DNA of 64,000 nt from Crossaster papposus (taxonomy: Eukaryota; Echinodermata; Asteroidea; Velatida; Solasteridae), in NCBI GenBank assembly GCA_037893245.1, contig JBAIAA010000519.1, positions 434,001-498,000 of the forward strand, read 5' to 3'. Under the pieces are notes generated by a model that did no database searches, was not told the origin of the DNA, and saw nothing but the letters and a program-made list of their open reading frames with translations. Within the stretch, counting starts at the first letter, position 1; every line of letters starts with the position of its first letter. Below, piece by piece: positions 45,455 to 56,340 of the stretch. Both the position numbers and the translations under genes were made by a program.

Positions 45455-46687
45455 TATTGCTGTACGTTACGATGGGAGGCTGCACATAAATGTCGTGTGT
45501 GGTCGTGGCCGTTACTTCATGCCTTCATTATTCAACAACCCTGGTAAGACGTTTTTAATGATGTAAACTTGTGTTTTGTGAAGTTAACTTAGTAATGTAC
45601 AACATTCGCAAACAAATTAACTGAATTATTATAAAATACAGTTGACTCTCGTTAATACAACCTCACCGGACCTAGCAACATTGTTTGTTATATCAGAATT
45701 TTGTATTAAGTGGAGTGTCGGTTCAATTCACTGCACATAAATGCAGAGTCGGGACCAGGGCTTTTTGTTTGCTATAATCATTGTATTAACGAGAGTCGGC
45801 TGTACCTTACTCGACTGTAAGTGAATAAAAGTCTCAAGCACCTAGTGTAATTAAGGCACCTACAGGTAGTGTGTTGTATTTTTCAAGAAAAGTTGATCTT
45901 TTTGTATTAAATTTTGTTGAAGAAAAGCTGATTTAGTTAGTCCGCATTTTGTTTTTAAATGTTTACACATTCCTTAACAGGTGAAGGCCAGCTAGTCTGC
46001 TTCCATGATGACCTGACAATTCCATGATGTCTATAAATGGCACAGTTTCTCCTGGAGGGTCAGGGAACCAGGCTACAATAACGGCAGTTTTGTCCATAAA
46101 CACAAAGGTTTAAACAGGTCAGTATAACAATATTTACTATAAAATAGTAATCCCCAAATGTATCCATCTGTTTCTGAACACTTGGCCAAAGCAAAAGTTG
46201 TACATTACCTTTAAATGCAGAAATCTTTATCTTTCTTGTGAGGATTGAGTCGATGGTCACCCCTCCACTGAACTAATGCAAGAAATAATGGAGGACTTCC
46301 GAGGATTGGGGCTGAATTGAATTTTTACAGGGTGGCAATTGGAGGATTTTGTGGAATAGGTCTAAAACCTAATGACGTCATGCTTTGTTTACATGTGCGC
46401 TTTTCTATGAGCGAATCTGTCCCTACTTTGTCTGGCGTCCTGACTTCGTTCCCATGAGAAAGCGAATATGTAAACAAAGCCATGACACCATGAGGTCTCC
46501 GGTTTCTTGAGGATGGTTACTAGCTAGGGGGCCAAGGAGGTTAGGGTTGAGAAAGCTTTTGAATTGCATTTAAATGAAACTGGATTTGTTTTCCATAGCT
46601 GTAGATGAAACAGAGATGAGAATGATGTCCAGGACTATTGACTGGCAGGGGTTGATGGACTGCAAACGACCAGCTTTCATTGATCAG
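45455..46687 (+). CDS. Two consecutive exons of an unrecognised gene (partial)
   Basis: Exon 45455-45543 follows a pyrimidine-rich TTCAATACAG acceptor and ends in phase 1 at GTAAGA. Exon 46599-46687 follows TTTTCCATAG, starts in the matching phase and ends in phase 0 at GTTGGT. Each is 89 nt. The joined 59-residue translation reads IAVRYDGRLHINVVCGRG, then YFMPSLFNNP, then AVDETEMRMMSRTIDWQG and CKRPAFIDQ: balanced composition without stops, unlike the surrounding AT-rich DNA. I do not recognise the family. The upstream exon must end in phase 2 and was not found between 41.3 and 45.4 kb. It could be a decayed gene or a gene with a long intron. Confidence 0.5.
45639..45802. mobile_element. Tc1/pogo (Tigger)-like MITE
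   Basis: Terminal inverted repeats CAGTTGACTCTCGTTAATAC and GTATTAACGAGAGTCGGCTG, flanked by TA dinucleotides. The interior GGGACCAGGGCTTTTTGTTT is shared with the copy at 15178. Confidence 0.8.
46378..46495. repeat. Short inverted repeat
   Basis: CATGCTTTGTTTACATGTGCGC and GCGAATATGTAAACAAAGCCATG form about 25-bp arms around a 70-bp loop, between the two orphan exons. Confidence 0.6.
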
Positions 46688-46789
46688 GTTGGTGATTCAC
46701 ATATAAACAATGCTACTATCATTTAGGCTTACAGGCATTATTGCCCAGATGGGACACACAAACAAGGCTGATATCGTTACAACAATTAA

Positions 46790-46976
46790 CCAGTTCGGGC
46801 CGCCATTATTTTTGACATAGACCAGACCCAGGTGCGGGATTTTCAATTCGAGAGAGTTCAGGCCGGCATCTGTGGGTAGCACACTTGGCTTTGCTTGTGA
46901 CGTGTTTACCCGTCCGTCATCTGTTTTGAATTCCGGAAAAGTTCTGCGTGTATATACATCCTCCGACGCGAACTGG
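46790..46976 (-). mobile_element. Family A MITE, internally shortened
   Basis: A 187-bp copy with TTAA on both sides, termini CCAGTTCGGGCC and GACGCGAACTGG. Confidence 0.85.
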
Positions 46977-47208
46977 TTAATTGCTTAGCATTGAAGTTGG
47001 CACTTCGTACACACTACCTCTTGGGAAACATTCAAAGTACAACATAAATTCTCAGATAACACCGTCTCTGAAAGAAATGGTCTTGACATACATAAAAGTG
47101 GCGGAAAGAGAGGGGGAGGGTCCTTCTTAGGCTGCTGAGCAAAGTTTATTTCATTACACAAAAAATAAACTCTTGACAAAATAATGTACATGTATTGTGT
47201 AATTTCAG

Positions 47209-47409
47209 AGGAAAGTGGCCAGAATCACCTCAGATTGCAACACGGAGCATCGAGAATCCAATTTTCTAGGGTCTTCAACCAGTTTGCACCGGAGGACGTA
47301 TACACGCAAAGTTTTCCTCAGATTCAAAACGGATGACGCCTTTACACGTCACGAGCAAGGCCGGAAATGTCTGTCAGCAGCGAGCAAGGAACCAATTTTA
47401 TTCCCTTAA
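47209..47409 (+). CDS. Possible MITE-containing terminal exon of the unrecognised gene
   Basis: A TTTCAG acceptor at 47206-47208 is followed in phase 0, matching the preceding exon, by RKVARITSDCNTEHRESNF. The frame then crosses into a truncated family-A MITE at 47279 and stays open to TAA at 47407-47409. That stop overlaps an AATAAA at 47408-47413. The geometry fits a transposon-derived last exon, but could equally be a real exon broken by the insertion. No downstream donor is visible before the MITE. Confidence 0.3.
   Translation, partial: RKVARITSDCNTEHRESNFLGSSTSLHRRTYTRKVFLRFKTDDAFTRHEQGRKCLSAASKEPILFP
47279..47388 (+). mobile_element. Family A MITE, truncated
   Basis: The first 110 bp of the family (CCAGTTTGCACCGG to AGCAGCGAGCAAGG), preceded by TCAA. 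The right half is missing. It lies within the possible terminal exon at 47209-47409. Confidence 0.7.
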
Positions 47410-47734
47410 TAAAGAAATCTTATTAGATTATGCATGTACAGCTAAAGAGAAGCTGTTTGGAAATATCCATTGTATTAAAACTGTACATGTTTGCGTGCAT
47501 AACATTTCATATAGTGTTTATAAGCACAACTCGAACAAACTTTACATCTAAATAGACGTACATTGAGATGATTATATTCTGAAGTGTAAAATGTAAATAT
47601 AAATGAAAAACGTAAAATTACAAGTGCTTCTAAAATCAACTCTAGATGTTTATCAAAGGAAAACCTTTGGACTAAAGTCAAATATAAATTGTGATGAACT
47701 TCTAAACTAATAATTAAACAGAAAATACGGTATT

Positions 47735-48108
47735 AATGTCATTTAGTAATTGCCTGAATGATCACAAATGAGTGGATTTGGGGGGTTGTATTTTATAGTA
47801 AATATCGTTTAACTGACCTGTTCAAAGTTTTACAATCATAGATGCTAATAAAAGCAAAAAAAACGTTCGTTTTCAACCAGTGTCAGGCATTGGTTCTTAT
47901 CTTGTAATTATATTTTTCGTGATTGCCGACTGGAGATCGTAATGTATTTTTGTATTCAGTTTTTTTGAACAATTGCAGGATATCTAGCGCAATAATTTTG
48001 CTGGATGCCAAAAAATCATTAGTTACTTTCAAATAAGTAGGAAATTTCTTAATAATTCGGTAGTATTTTTTTTCTCAATATCTTTAAATGGTGTATCATA
48101 CCTTTAAG
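47735..48108 (-). mobile_element. Family B MITE
   Basis: Runs from a diverged left end (TTTAGTAATTGCCTG) to GGTGTATCATACCTTTAA, with the usual TTTACAATCATAGATGC and AGCGCAATAATTTTGC core. Confidence 0.75.
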
Positions 48109-48306
48109 TATTTCAGTGAGTTTATGCATTAAACTGTTTATGTATGTAAATAATTTGGAAATATTCCATAAATGGAAATGCTTCATTTTTAGTACTTTTT
48201 TAATCACTGCCTCCTCTGCTTGTTTTATTTGGTGCCTTTGTTCTCTCTGACAATGAACATTGTCCAGTAGAGCCCTTTAACCTAAACACTTCTACACGCA
48301 GTACAG

Positions 48307-48382
48307 GGGGGGAAAGGTCTGGTGCACTTTGATGCATTCTGTTGTCAACACCAGTCAACATCACAGTCTAAGACTATTGAGA
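48307..48382 (+). CDS. Weak candidate exon
   Basis: Between an AG at 48305-48306 and a GTAAGT donor at 48383 a 25-codon frame reads GGKGLVHFDAFCCQHQ and then STSQSKTIE, phase 0 in and phase 1 out, compatible with the exon ending at 46687. An alternative acceptor at 48300-48301 opens a different frame. Supported by splice-like signals only. Confidence 0.2.
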
Positions 48383-49321
48383 GTAAGTCGCCATTGAACA
48401 ATGCCCGAGATGAATCGCGCTGCGTTTGGTGACCAGTGATTCTGGGACAGTTTGACCTTGAGATTTTTGACCCGATGGATCCCGACGCACTGTGTTACCA
48501 AGTCATTTGGACAGCTGTTGTACTTTGCTGCGTGTAGCAGGCTGTCTAGCCAAAATACCCTGGAGGTTAGGGTTAACACTTGAGTCGACTCGAGTCTATA
48601 CTTTAGTCATTTACCCGTCGGGGTCAGGTCAGCACTAGTGTAGACTAGAGTCGGGCACAAGTCCATTCAACTCCTACTACCATAACACATTCAGCTGTTA
48701 ATGTCTCTCAAAAAAATGCAAACAAAAATATAATGGAATGCTACGCATAGAATGTGCAACCAATGTGGATAATGTAGACATGGTTTGAAAGATACATCTT
48801 TTCACTTTAAAATTGGATCTTAAACGTACAAATCTGATACTTTTTGTCAAAGTTATGAGTAATTTCCCAAGAGATGTCAAATTGAACGTGGAACCAAATT
48901 TTAGGCAATGCTGGGACAAATTAGCCCACTTGCCACTATAGGTAATTGCCTGCCCTGGCCTATACTGCAAAAAACTGTCTTTAGCAAGTAAACAAAATTC
49001 ATGTTTATAAACATTGTTTAGCATGAGGATAGATAGTGTTTTGAAATTGAACAATAATGTTTAGGACTTTGACAAGTGCGTTTAGCTGCTAATCCGACCA
49101 ATATAAGATTGCGCAATGCATGATGGAAAAACTTGGCGCAGTTAGATCGTAGCCATGGTAACGAGGTTGGCACCTAGCCAACTCGACACCTAGTCGGCAC
49201 CCAGATTTTGCCTCCTGCGCACGACGGCCGGTACGGTACGGTGGGGCGGGCGGCCGCGGGAAATCGCCATGATTCATTATTATTATAAGGCGAAGACAGG
49301 AACCAGAAGGAATCGTTTCAA

Positions 49322-49440
49322 ATTGGTTGGCGTAGCGGTTAATTCTTTCCTTGCCTTCTTCTACCGCTGTGTGCCGGGTTCGAATCCAGCCTTGGCCAAT
49401 AATGTAGATTGGGTTTTCAGTCCCTACCTGATTTGATGGG
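49322..49440 (+). mobile_element. tRNA-derived SINE, tail replaced by the 13-bp array
   Basis: TTGGCGTAGCGGTTAATTC (A box) and GGGTTCGAATCC (B box). It matches the 30.5-kb copy up to GATTTGATGGGTTT, where the array begins. Confidence 0.8.
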
Positions 49441-49830
49441 TTTACTGCGCAGGTTTACTGCGCAGGTTTACTGCGCAGGTTTACTGCGCAGGTTTACTGC
49501 GCAGGTTTACTGCGCAGGTCTACTGCGCAGGTCTACTGCGCAGGTCTACTGCGCAGGTCTACTGCGCAGGTCTACTGCGCAGGTCTACTGCGCAGGTCTA
49601 CTGCGCAGGTCTACTGCGCAGGTCTACTGCGCAGGTCTACTGCGCAGGTCTACTGCGCAGGTCTACTGCGCAGGTCTACTGCGCAGGTCTACTGCGCAGG
49701 TCTACTGCGCAGGTCTACTGCGCAGGTCTACTGCGCAGGTCTACTGCGCAGGTCTACTGCGCAGGTCTACTGCGCAGGTCTACTGCGCAGGTCTACTGCG
49801 CAGGTCTACTGCGCAGGTCTACTGCGCAGG
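49441..49830. repeat. 13-bp satellite array (30 units), inverted relative to 29941-30447
   Basis: Units TTTACTGCGCAGG (first 6) then TCTACTGCGCAGG (24), the reverse complement of the 29.9-kb unit. The clean switch between two unit types shows local homogenisation. It begins inside a SINE and ends at a family B half-copy. Confidence 0.97.
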
Positions 49831-49889
49831 TCCACATTTTAAATTCGCGGAAAACAGACCAAGAACCACTGCCTGACGCCGTTTTTCTG

Positions 49890-50024
49890 GCTTTTCCTAA
49901 CATCCATGATTGTAAAACTTCGGACAGGTCAGTTAAAACGATATTTAATATAAAATACAATCCCCAAACCACCAATTCATGATAATTCGAGCAATTACTA
50001 ATGGTGTATCCTACAGACCCCGTC
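49890..50024 (+). mobile_element. Family B MITE half-copy next to the 13-bp array
   Basis: The 3' half only, from about CCTAACATCCATGATTG to AATGGTGTATCCTAC. It is the inverted counterpart of the half-copy at 29768-29938; both are followed by the shared spacer containing GACCCCGTCGTGCACACAG. Confidence 0.75.
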
Positions 50025-50038
50025 GTGCACACAGTTGT

Positions 50039-50375
50039 TAAAGGTAGTATACACCATTTGAAGATATCGAAAATATTTACAACCGAATTATTAAGAAATA
50101 TCTTACTCATTTGAAAGTAAATAATGATTCTAGGCATCCAGCAAAATGATTGCGCTAGATATCCTGTAATTATTCCGAAATATATTTTATATAATAAAAT
50201 TCGCGATCGCCGGACTACTGCGCAGGTCGCGATCGCGAAAAAACAAAGATAACATAAGAATAACTGTTCCAAGCTGGTTGAAAACAAACTGTTTTTCGTG
50301 CTTTTCTCGGTATCCATGATTGTAAAACTTCGGACAGGTCAGTTAAATGATATTTACTATACAATACAACCCCGC
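50039..50375 (+). mobile_element. Family B MITE with one embedded 13-bp satellite unit
   Basis: Starts TTAAAGGTAGTATACACC and continues to TTTACTATACAATACAACCC, where the 17/20-bp array takes over. In its centre the GATCGC palindrome is interrupted by CTACTGCGCAGGT at 50215-50227, exactly one unit of the 13-bp satellite. It is the counterpart of 29479-29735. Confidence 0.8.
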
Positions 50376-51878
50376 GACCACCGCGCATATGCGACCACCG
50401 CGCATATGCGACCACCGCGCATATGCGACCACCGCGCATATGCGACCACCGCGCATATGCGACCACCGCGCATATTATGCGACCACCGCGCATATTATGC
50501 GACCACCGCGCATATTATGCGACCACCGCGCATATTATGCGACCACCGCGCATATTATGCGACCACCGCGCATATTATGCGACCACCGCGCATATTATGC
50601 GACCACCGCGCATATTATGCGACCACCGCGCATATTATGCGACCACCGCGCATATTATGCGACCACCGCGCATATTATGCGACCACCGCGCATATTATGC
50701 GACCACCGCGCATATTATGCGACCACCGCGCATATTATGCGACCACCGCGCATATTATGCGACCACCGCGCATATTATGCGACCACCGCGCATATTATGC
50801 GACCACCGCGCATATTATGCGACCACCGCGCATATTATGCGACCACCGCGCATATTATGCGACCACCGCGCATATTATGCGACCACCGCGCATATTATGC
50901 GACCACCGCGCATATTATGCGACCACCGCGCATATTATGCGACCACCGCGCATATTATGCGACCACCGCGCATATTATGCGACCACCGCGCATATTATGC
51001 GACCACCGCGCATATTATGCGACCACCGCGCATATTATGCGACCACCGCGCATATTATGCGACCACCGCGCATATTATGCGACCACCGCGCATATTATGC
51101 GACCACCGCGCATATTATGCGACCACCGCGCATATTATGCGACCACCGCGCATATTATGCGACCACCGCGCATATTATGCGACCACCGCGCATATTATGC
51201 GACCACCGCGCATATTATGCGACCACCGCGCATATTATGCGACCACCGCGCATATTATGCGACCACCGCGCATATTATGCGACCACCGCGCATATTATGC
51301 GACCACCGCGCATATTATGCGACCACCGCGCATATTATGCGACCACCGCGCATATTATGCGACCACCGCGCATATTATGCGACCACCGCGCATATTATGC
51401 GACCACCGCGCATATTATGCGACCACCGCGCATATTATGCGACCACCGCGCATATTATGCGACCACCGCGCATATTATGCGACCACCGCGCATATTATGC
51501 GACCACCGCGCATATTATGCGACCACCGCGCATATTATGCGACCACCGCGCATATTATGCGACCACCGCGCATATTATGCGACCACCGCGCATATTATGC
51601 GACCACCGCGCATATTATGCGACCACCGCGCATATTATGCGACCACCGCGCATATTATGCGACCACCGCGCATATTATGCGACCACCGCGCATATTATGC
51701 GACCACCGCGCATATTATGCGACCACCGCGCATATTATGCGACCACCGCGCATATTATGCGACCACCGCGCATATTATGCGACCACCGCGCATATTATGC
51801 GACCACCGCGCATATTATGCGACCACCGCGCATATTATGCGACCACCGCGCATATTATGCGACCACCGCGCATATTAT
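50376..51878. repeat. 17-bp to 20-bp satellite array (5 + 70 units)
   Basis: Five units GACCACCGCGCATATGC are followed by 70 identical units GACCACCGCGCATATTATGC and one partial. The longer unit differs by a TAT insertion in the CATATG core. It is the inverted, enlarged counterpart of 29044-29478. Confidence 0.97.
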
Positions 51879-51932
51879 TTGCACTGCGGCGCGTGAAGGC
51901 GCAAGATAAGAGACTGTCAGTGTTAAGTCTGG

Positions 51933-54495
51933 TTTCGTCGTGGCTGGACGTTCCATGTCTTCGCGTCTGTCCAGACCGTTGGCCACCCGGGCCGTGTTTT
52001 ACACCGCGGCATGGCAGCAATCCAGGATTCAAGAGAGATCATTTCTGGGAAGGTTTTCCATCCCAGTAAAAGTCAATCGCGCTTGTGTTTGTGAGATTGG
52101 ACACCCGTGCTAGTTTGAGGACTCTTTCTTGGATTGTATGGAGAAATGAGGTAGGATCAAACCACTTATTTGATTTGGCGCAGCTTAAACTGAAGAACCC
52201 TCCTCGAAAAGGGGCATGTCGAAATGGTTTATGGAGCCGAGCTCTGAGATAATTGTATTCTTATAAACGCGCAGGTATTCTTGTTTTACCTCACGTTTTG
52301 CCTTTGCTTCGGCAGAGTTTGGAATATGTCCCCCGGGTGCACTAGCGTGTAGGTTTGAAGCTTGCCATGCTTGGCGGCATAGAGCCTTCGTACCGAAGAC
52401 CACAATTTGCGCGATAGGGAGTGGCCGCACTGATGCGTGGCAATGGAATGTGAGAGCACCACAATGGTCTATCCATCGCCCCGGTCGGCCTACTTGTTTA
52501 ACAATAGCGCCAGGAATGTAGGTTTTAATAACATAGACTATTTTATTCGCGCTACCTAACGTTTGCATACGTTTTCAGCAATATATATATATTCACCAGT
52601 ACATGTCCAGTATAATGCAGTTGGTTACATAACAGGCATATGCCGGTGTATGGGCATCCCTATAGCACGCATGTTTGTGCAGCTGTTTGTGCAGCTTTTT
52701 CTATGATGTCCCGCTGGACACCTGTCGGCTTTTGTTTCCCAATAAATGTCCCCGACGAATTCACTTATTTAATTTCTGGTTTTGGTAAACGGGTCTGTTT
52801 CTCCGTATTGAAATGCCGTATTGTGTTCTTTATGCAATCAGTGATCTTCGGTGATTTCTCTATTTCGGGGGGCGTTTTTCTACAAATCTGATTTTTAGGT
52901 TTAATTGAGACCTAGCGAGGATAGCAGTCTTATCGAGCCCCTCCTGGTGTTAGGTGGGTATAATACACGTTTATTTACAAGGGCGACAAGCATTCCCTTC
53001 ATAAACCTTTACCCAGCTGATTATAATGTATGTTCAGTTTTATTGGAATTCTGTGTTGAAATAATATATTTCCGCTACATATCTGTAGGAAAGCCCGTTT
53101 AATCTAAATGTTGGGACCCCGGTGCCATTTCATACTATGGGAATGAAATCATGGAGGCTGGTGTGTGCTCTCGCATTGTGCCAGTCAGATTGCAGCGTAG
53201 TCATTAATGAGGTACGCTGCGAAGTTTTGTGCGGGTTGACGGCCTCGTAGCCGCGAAATTTTGCGAGGTTTTGTGTGCACGGAGGTGTGCCCCTCGGAAT
53301 TAGGTCATGTTCTTTTTCACCGAAATGTTAAACAAAAAACCAAATTACCTAGAATCGCGAATTGTCCGTTTTTGAAATGACCTAATTCACGTGATTTATA
53401 TTGTATACACGTGCGTGTTGTTGCATAACTTTGCTTTATGCTCACGTTTTGCATGTGATGTTTGTTTACGATAGTCAGAGCGCCACATGCTCTTGTCGAG
53501 CGCCTTTGCTCTGGTGTGGAGCAGGAGTTCCGACATGCGAATTACAGAGATATCTTGAGTTTAGTATAGCAACGCATGTTTGATCAAGGTGCTAGATTGT
53601 TTTGGTATTTGAGGACAGTAGAATTGAGGCATTTATGTGCTTTTTGAGCGGCATTAGTTTTGTGAGCCTGCTTTCGGAATGGACGACATGTTGAGTGTTC
53701 GTAAGTGTTTGAGGTAAATAAAAGAACCACACATTTTGAAGATAGGTAACTAAATAACATATCTTGTTTGTCACCAAACTGTCGCTTTCTTCTGCACAAC
53801 TTTGTTTAGTAAAGTAAAAGGGTATTTTTTACCGACCACAAAATAAAATGTTGATGAAAACTTGAATAATCTCACTAAACAATAAGACGATACTAGTATT
53901 ATCAGCCCTTTTGTTGCATACAAAATGTCGCAAAAATAATTAACGGGAGACACGCATACGTAGCAAATAAAAGAGAGCACTTCCGGAAGGCTCTGCACAG
54001 CTGACTGCCCTGACTGACAATAAATTGACACCTCGAGCAGCCATGTCTATTCATTGTAAATAGTTTAGTCTTGTGAATTTAACATTTATATCGATTCAAA
54101 GGAGGAACAGGGCATGCAGTCACGAAATCCCATTTGCGGATAAATAATTCAAATACTTTAGTTATGCTATGGCGATATGAGCCACATTGCTACCGAGGCG
54201 TTTAATCCCTTTTCTTGTGTAATTCTGTTATGTTTCGAGCAGGCTTACTTTTAACTGTGGTAATTCTCAAAGCCTTGTTGTTTATCTCACTGGCAGGTGC
54301 ATTGAATAGATGGAGCTGCAAACGGAGTCTTGGAGTCTTTTGCCTGTAGTGATGCACACACATACATGTACATTGAATCATTGCACGACAAGTAGTGCTG
54401 GTCGAGCAAGTCGCATGATTTTGGTTGGGGAAATGTTAACTTTCGGATTTTAATTTGCAACATTACGTGCAGGGACGTAACATAATATACAGGTT

Positions 54496-54497
<2 letters not shown>
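51933..54497. other. Stretch without a recognised gene
   Basis: Single-copy-looking sequence beyond the satellite. A minus-strand frame of 127 codons at 52185-52568 is the longest, but it has no recognised motif. Confidence 0.45.

Positions 54498-54550
<53 letters not shown>
54498..54550. repeat. Poly-T tract (53 nt)
   Basis: An uninterrupted T run, possibly a retrotransposon tail in antisense or a sequencing expansion. It produces a spurious poly-Lys frame on the other strand. Confidence 0.95.
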
Positions 54551-54889
54551 CCCCGTCGGGTTTAAAGTTGTGTAGTATTTGCACCACCGTTGTCGGAAAG
54601 TCTCTTCGCATTCTCGAGTATAGCAACCCGTGAACGGACGTCTTTTTCTCAGCTTAGCATAGTTCATTTGCGTTCATTTCGCTTGCCTATGATGGCTAAT
54701 TACTATGTCGCCCGATAATAGAGTTGCGTGGCATACCGCCTTTTTATTTTCGGTGCAAACGCAGGTAAAAATAGTATTTGATGGCCAAAAGTCGGCCAGT
54801 CCGTCATTTTGCGAGTCGTGTCCAGTGACGGATATTTTCATATTGATAAAAATGCATTTTAATATGAATTTGTTGTTGGTGCGGTCTAT

Positions 54890-56340
54890 GCACCTCATGT
54901 AGGTCAAATATCATACTAAAGATAATTTTGATGAAATTGCAGACGACTGTATTATTATAAAATGTAAGTACAATGTTTACTTTGTGTCTGATATGAGATT
55001 TTAATGCCAGGTCAGGTAATCTAAATGACTTTGTAGCATTAGATGATTCGGTCCCTCCTGTAGTTGGATTTGAGTTAGGAAATGACAGCATATTTAGTGC
55101 CAAGGACGAATTATAATCTCTTGGTATATCAACGACTAGGTGTAACTCTGATTCTTGCCTAAATAATAACGGTTATAATCTCATCAACCTCTGTAAACAT
55201 CTTGATTTGCATATTGTTAATGTGCGAACATGCAGATGGCGATTAAATCATAGGCAGGGTTACCTGCAGTAGCTCAAGCACGATTGACTATGTTATCGTT
55301 TCCACTGAGCCGTTCCCTCAAATTACAAATTATACTGTTGGTAATTTCGATGGGTTCTTGTTGGTCAAACATAACCCAATTTCAGTTACCACTCAAGTTA
55401 AATATGTGTCATCAGCAGATAGATAGACGTAAGGAGCAAGTGCCAATTGTAGATACACAAACCACCACAAAAACTAATTGGGATTCGACTTTTTCTGTTT
55501 AATATAAAAATGCATTTGATGAAGACGAAATTATGAAATTGCAAGCAAAAGTGGTAAAATATTAATCTCTGCAAATGGCACATTCTGATATGGATGACAT
55601 CACAAGTGACTTGTGCGCTCAATTTTTGAATTCTGCTTTTCAAACTAGAATAAGTAAACAGTGTAATATAAACCGTGGTTTAACATTGACCGCTAAAAAG
55701 CCAGATCTGAGTATTTAAAAACTAATATGAGATTAACAAAATCATTTCGCCTGAAGCTCAAGCCAAACCCAAATATGTTAGTAAAAAATATAAGAAGCTC
55801 ATCAATAAACTAAACATGACTTTAGTAAAAACTCAATAATAAAATGACACTTAGAGCACTAACCCAAAGGAGTATTGGACAATTATTAATGATGCCAGCA
55901 ATCAGGGTAAAGATAAACTGAGAAATATTGCATTAGAAGCATTATTTGAGTATTTTAAAAAACTTGAGTTAGGTCCAACCGAAAAATATCATATCAAATG
56001 GCATTGATCCCAGAAAAATCGATCGCTCGGTAAATGAGGAAACAAACAAGTGTTTCACTAGAATATGAAATTTTGGTCCAAATAAGGAAATCAGGAGATA
56101 ATAAAGCTGCTGATGTTGATTTATTTATTAATGAATTTCTTAAACATTGTCCTGAGCCAATGATCACACTCACTGTATCTCTGTTTAATTTGATATTAAC
56201 TACTGGTTTAATCCCAACATAATGGTGTATTGATGATGATCAAACCGCTATATAAAACAAAAAATGGTTCGCTTGGCGACACTGATAATTATAAAGGAAT
56301 CACGCTGTTGAGCTGTTTGGGCAAGTTATTATCAGAGGCA
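54890..56340 (+). pseudogene. Decayed non-LTR retrotransposon (endonuclease and reverse transcriptase)
   Basis: Broken by stops and frameshifts, but the order of a LINE ORF2 is readable on the plus strand. An AP-endonuclease core appears as GDFNARSG then NLNDFVALDDS near 54990-55040. NGYNLINLCKHLDLHIVN lies near 55170, and STIDYVIVSTEP then GNFDG near 55290-55360. A linker with NPKEYWTIINDAS lies near 55870. The start of the reverse transcriptase follows at 56080-56330 with NNKA-like GDNKAADVD, NEFLKHCPEPM and DNYKGITLLSCL. The palm motifs with catalytic Asp pairs are absent: the frame ends in the 53-bp minisatellite. It is dead. The clade is not resolved from these fragments. Confidence 0.8.

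Noticed and set aside
49409..49876. 155-codon frame with a 13-residue repeat
   Set aside because: It is the translation of the 13-bp array between a SINE and a MITE.
50298..52069. Open frames of 520-548 codons on the plus strand
   Set aside because: They run through the 20-bp satellite, whose unit has no stop codon in any forward frame; the 20-residue periodic translation is an arithmetic by-product.
52185..52568. 127-codon minus-strand frame
   Set aside because: It has no recognised domain or partner exon; composition is plausible but one frame of this length in 64 kb is not enough.
54287..54667. Minus-strand frame with a long poly-Lys run
   Set aside because: It is created by the 53-nt poly-T tract.
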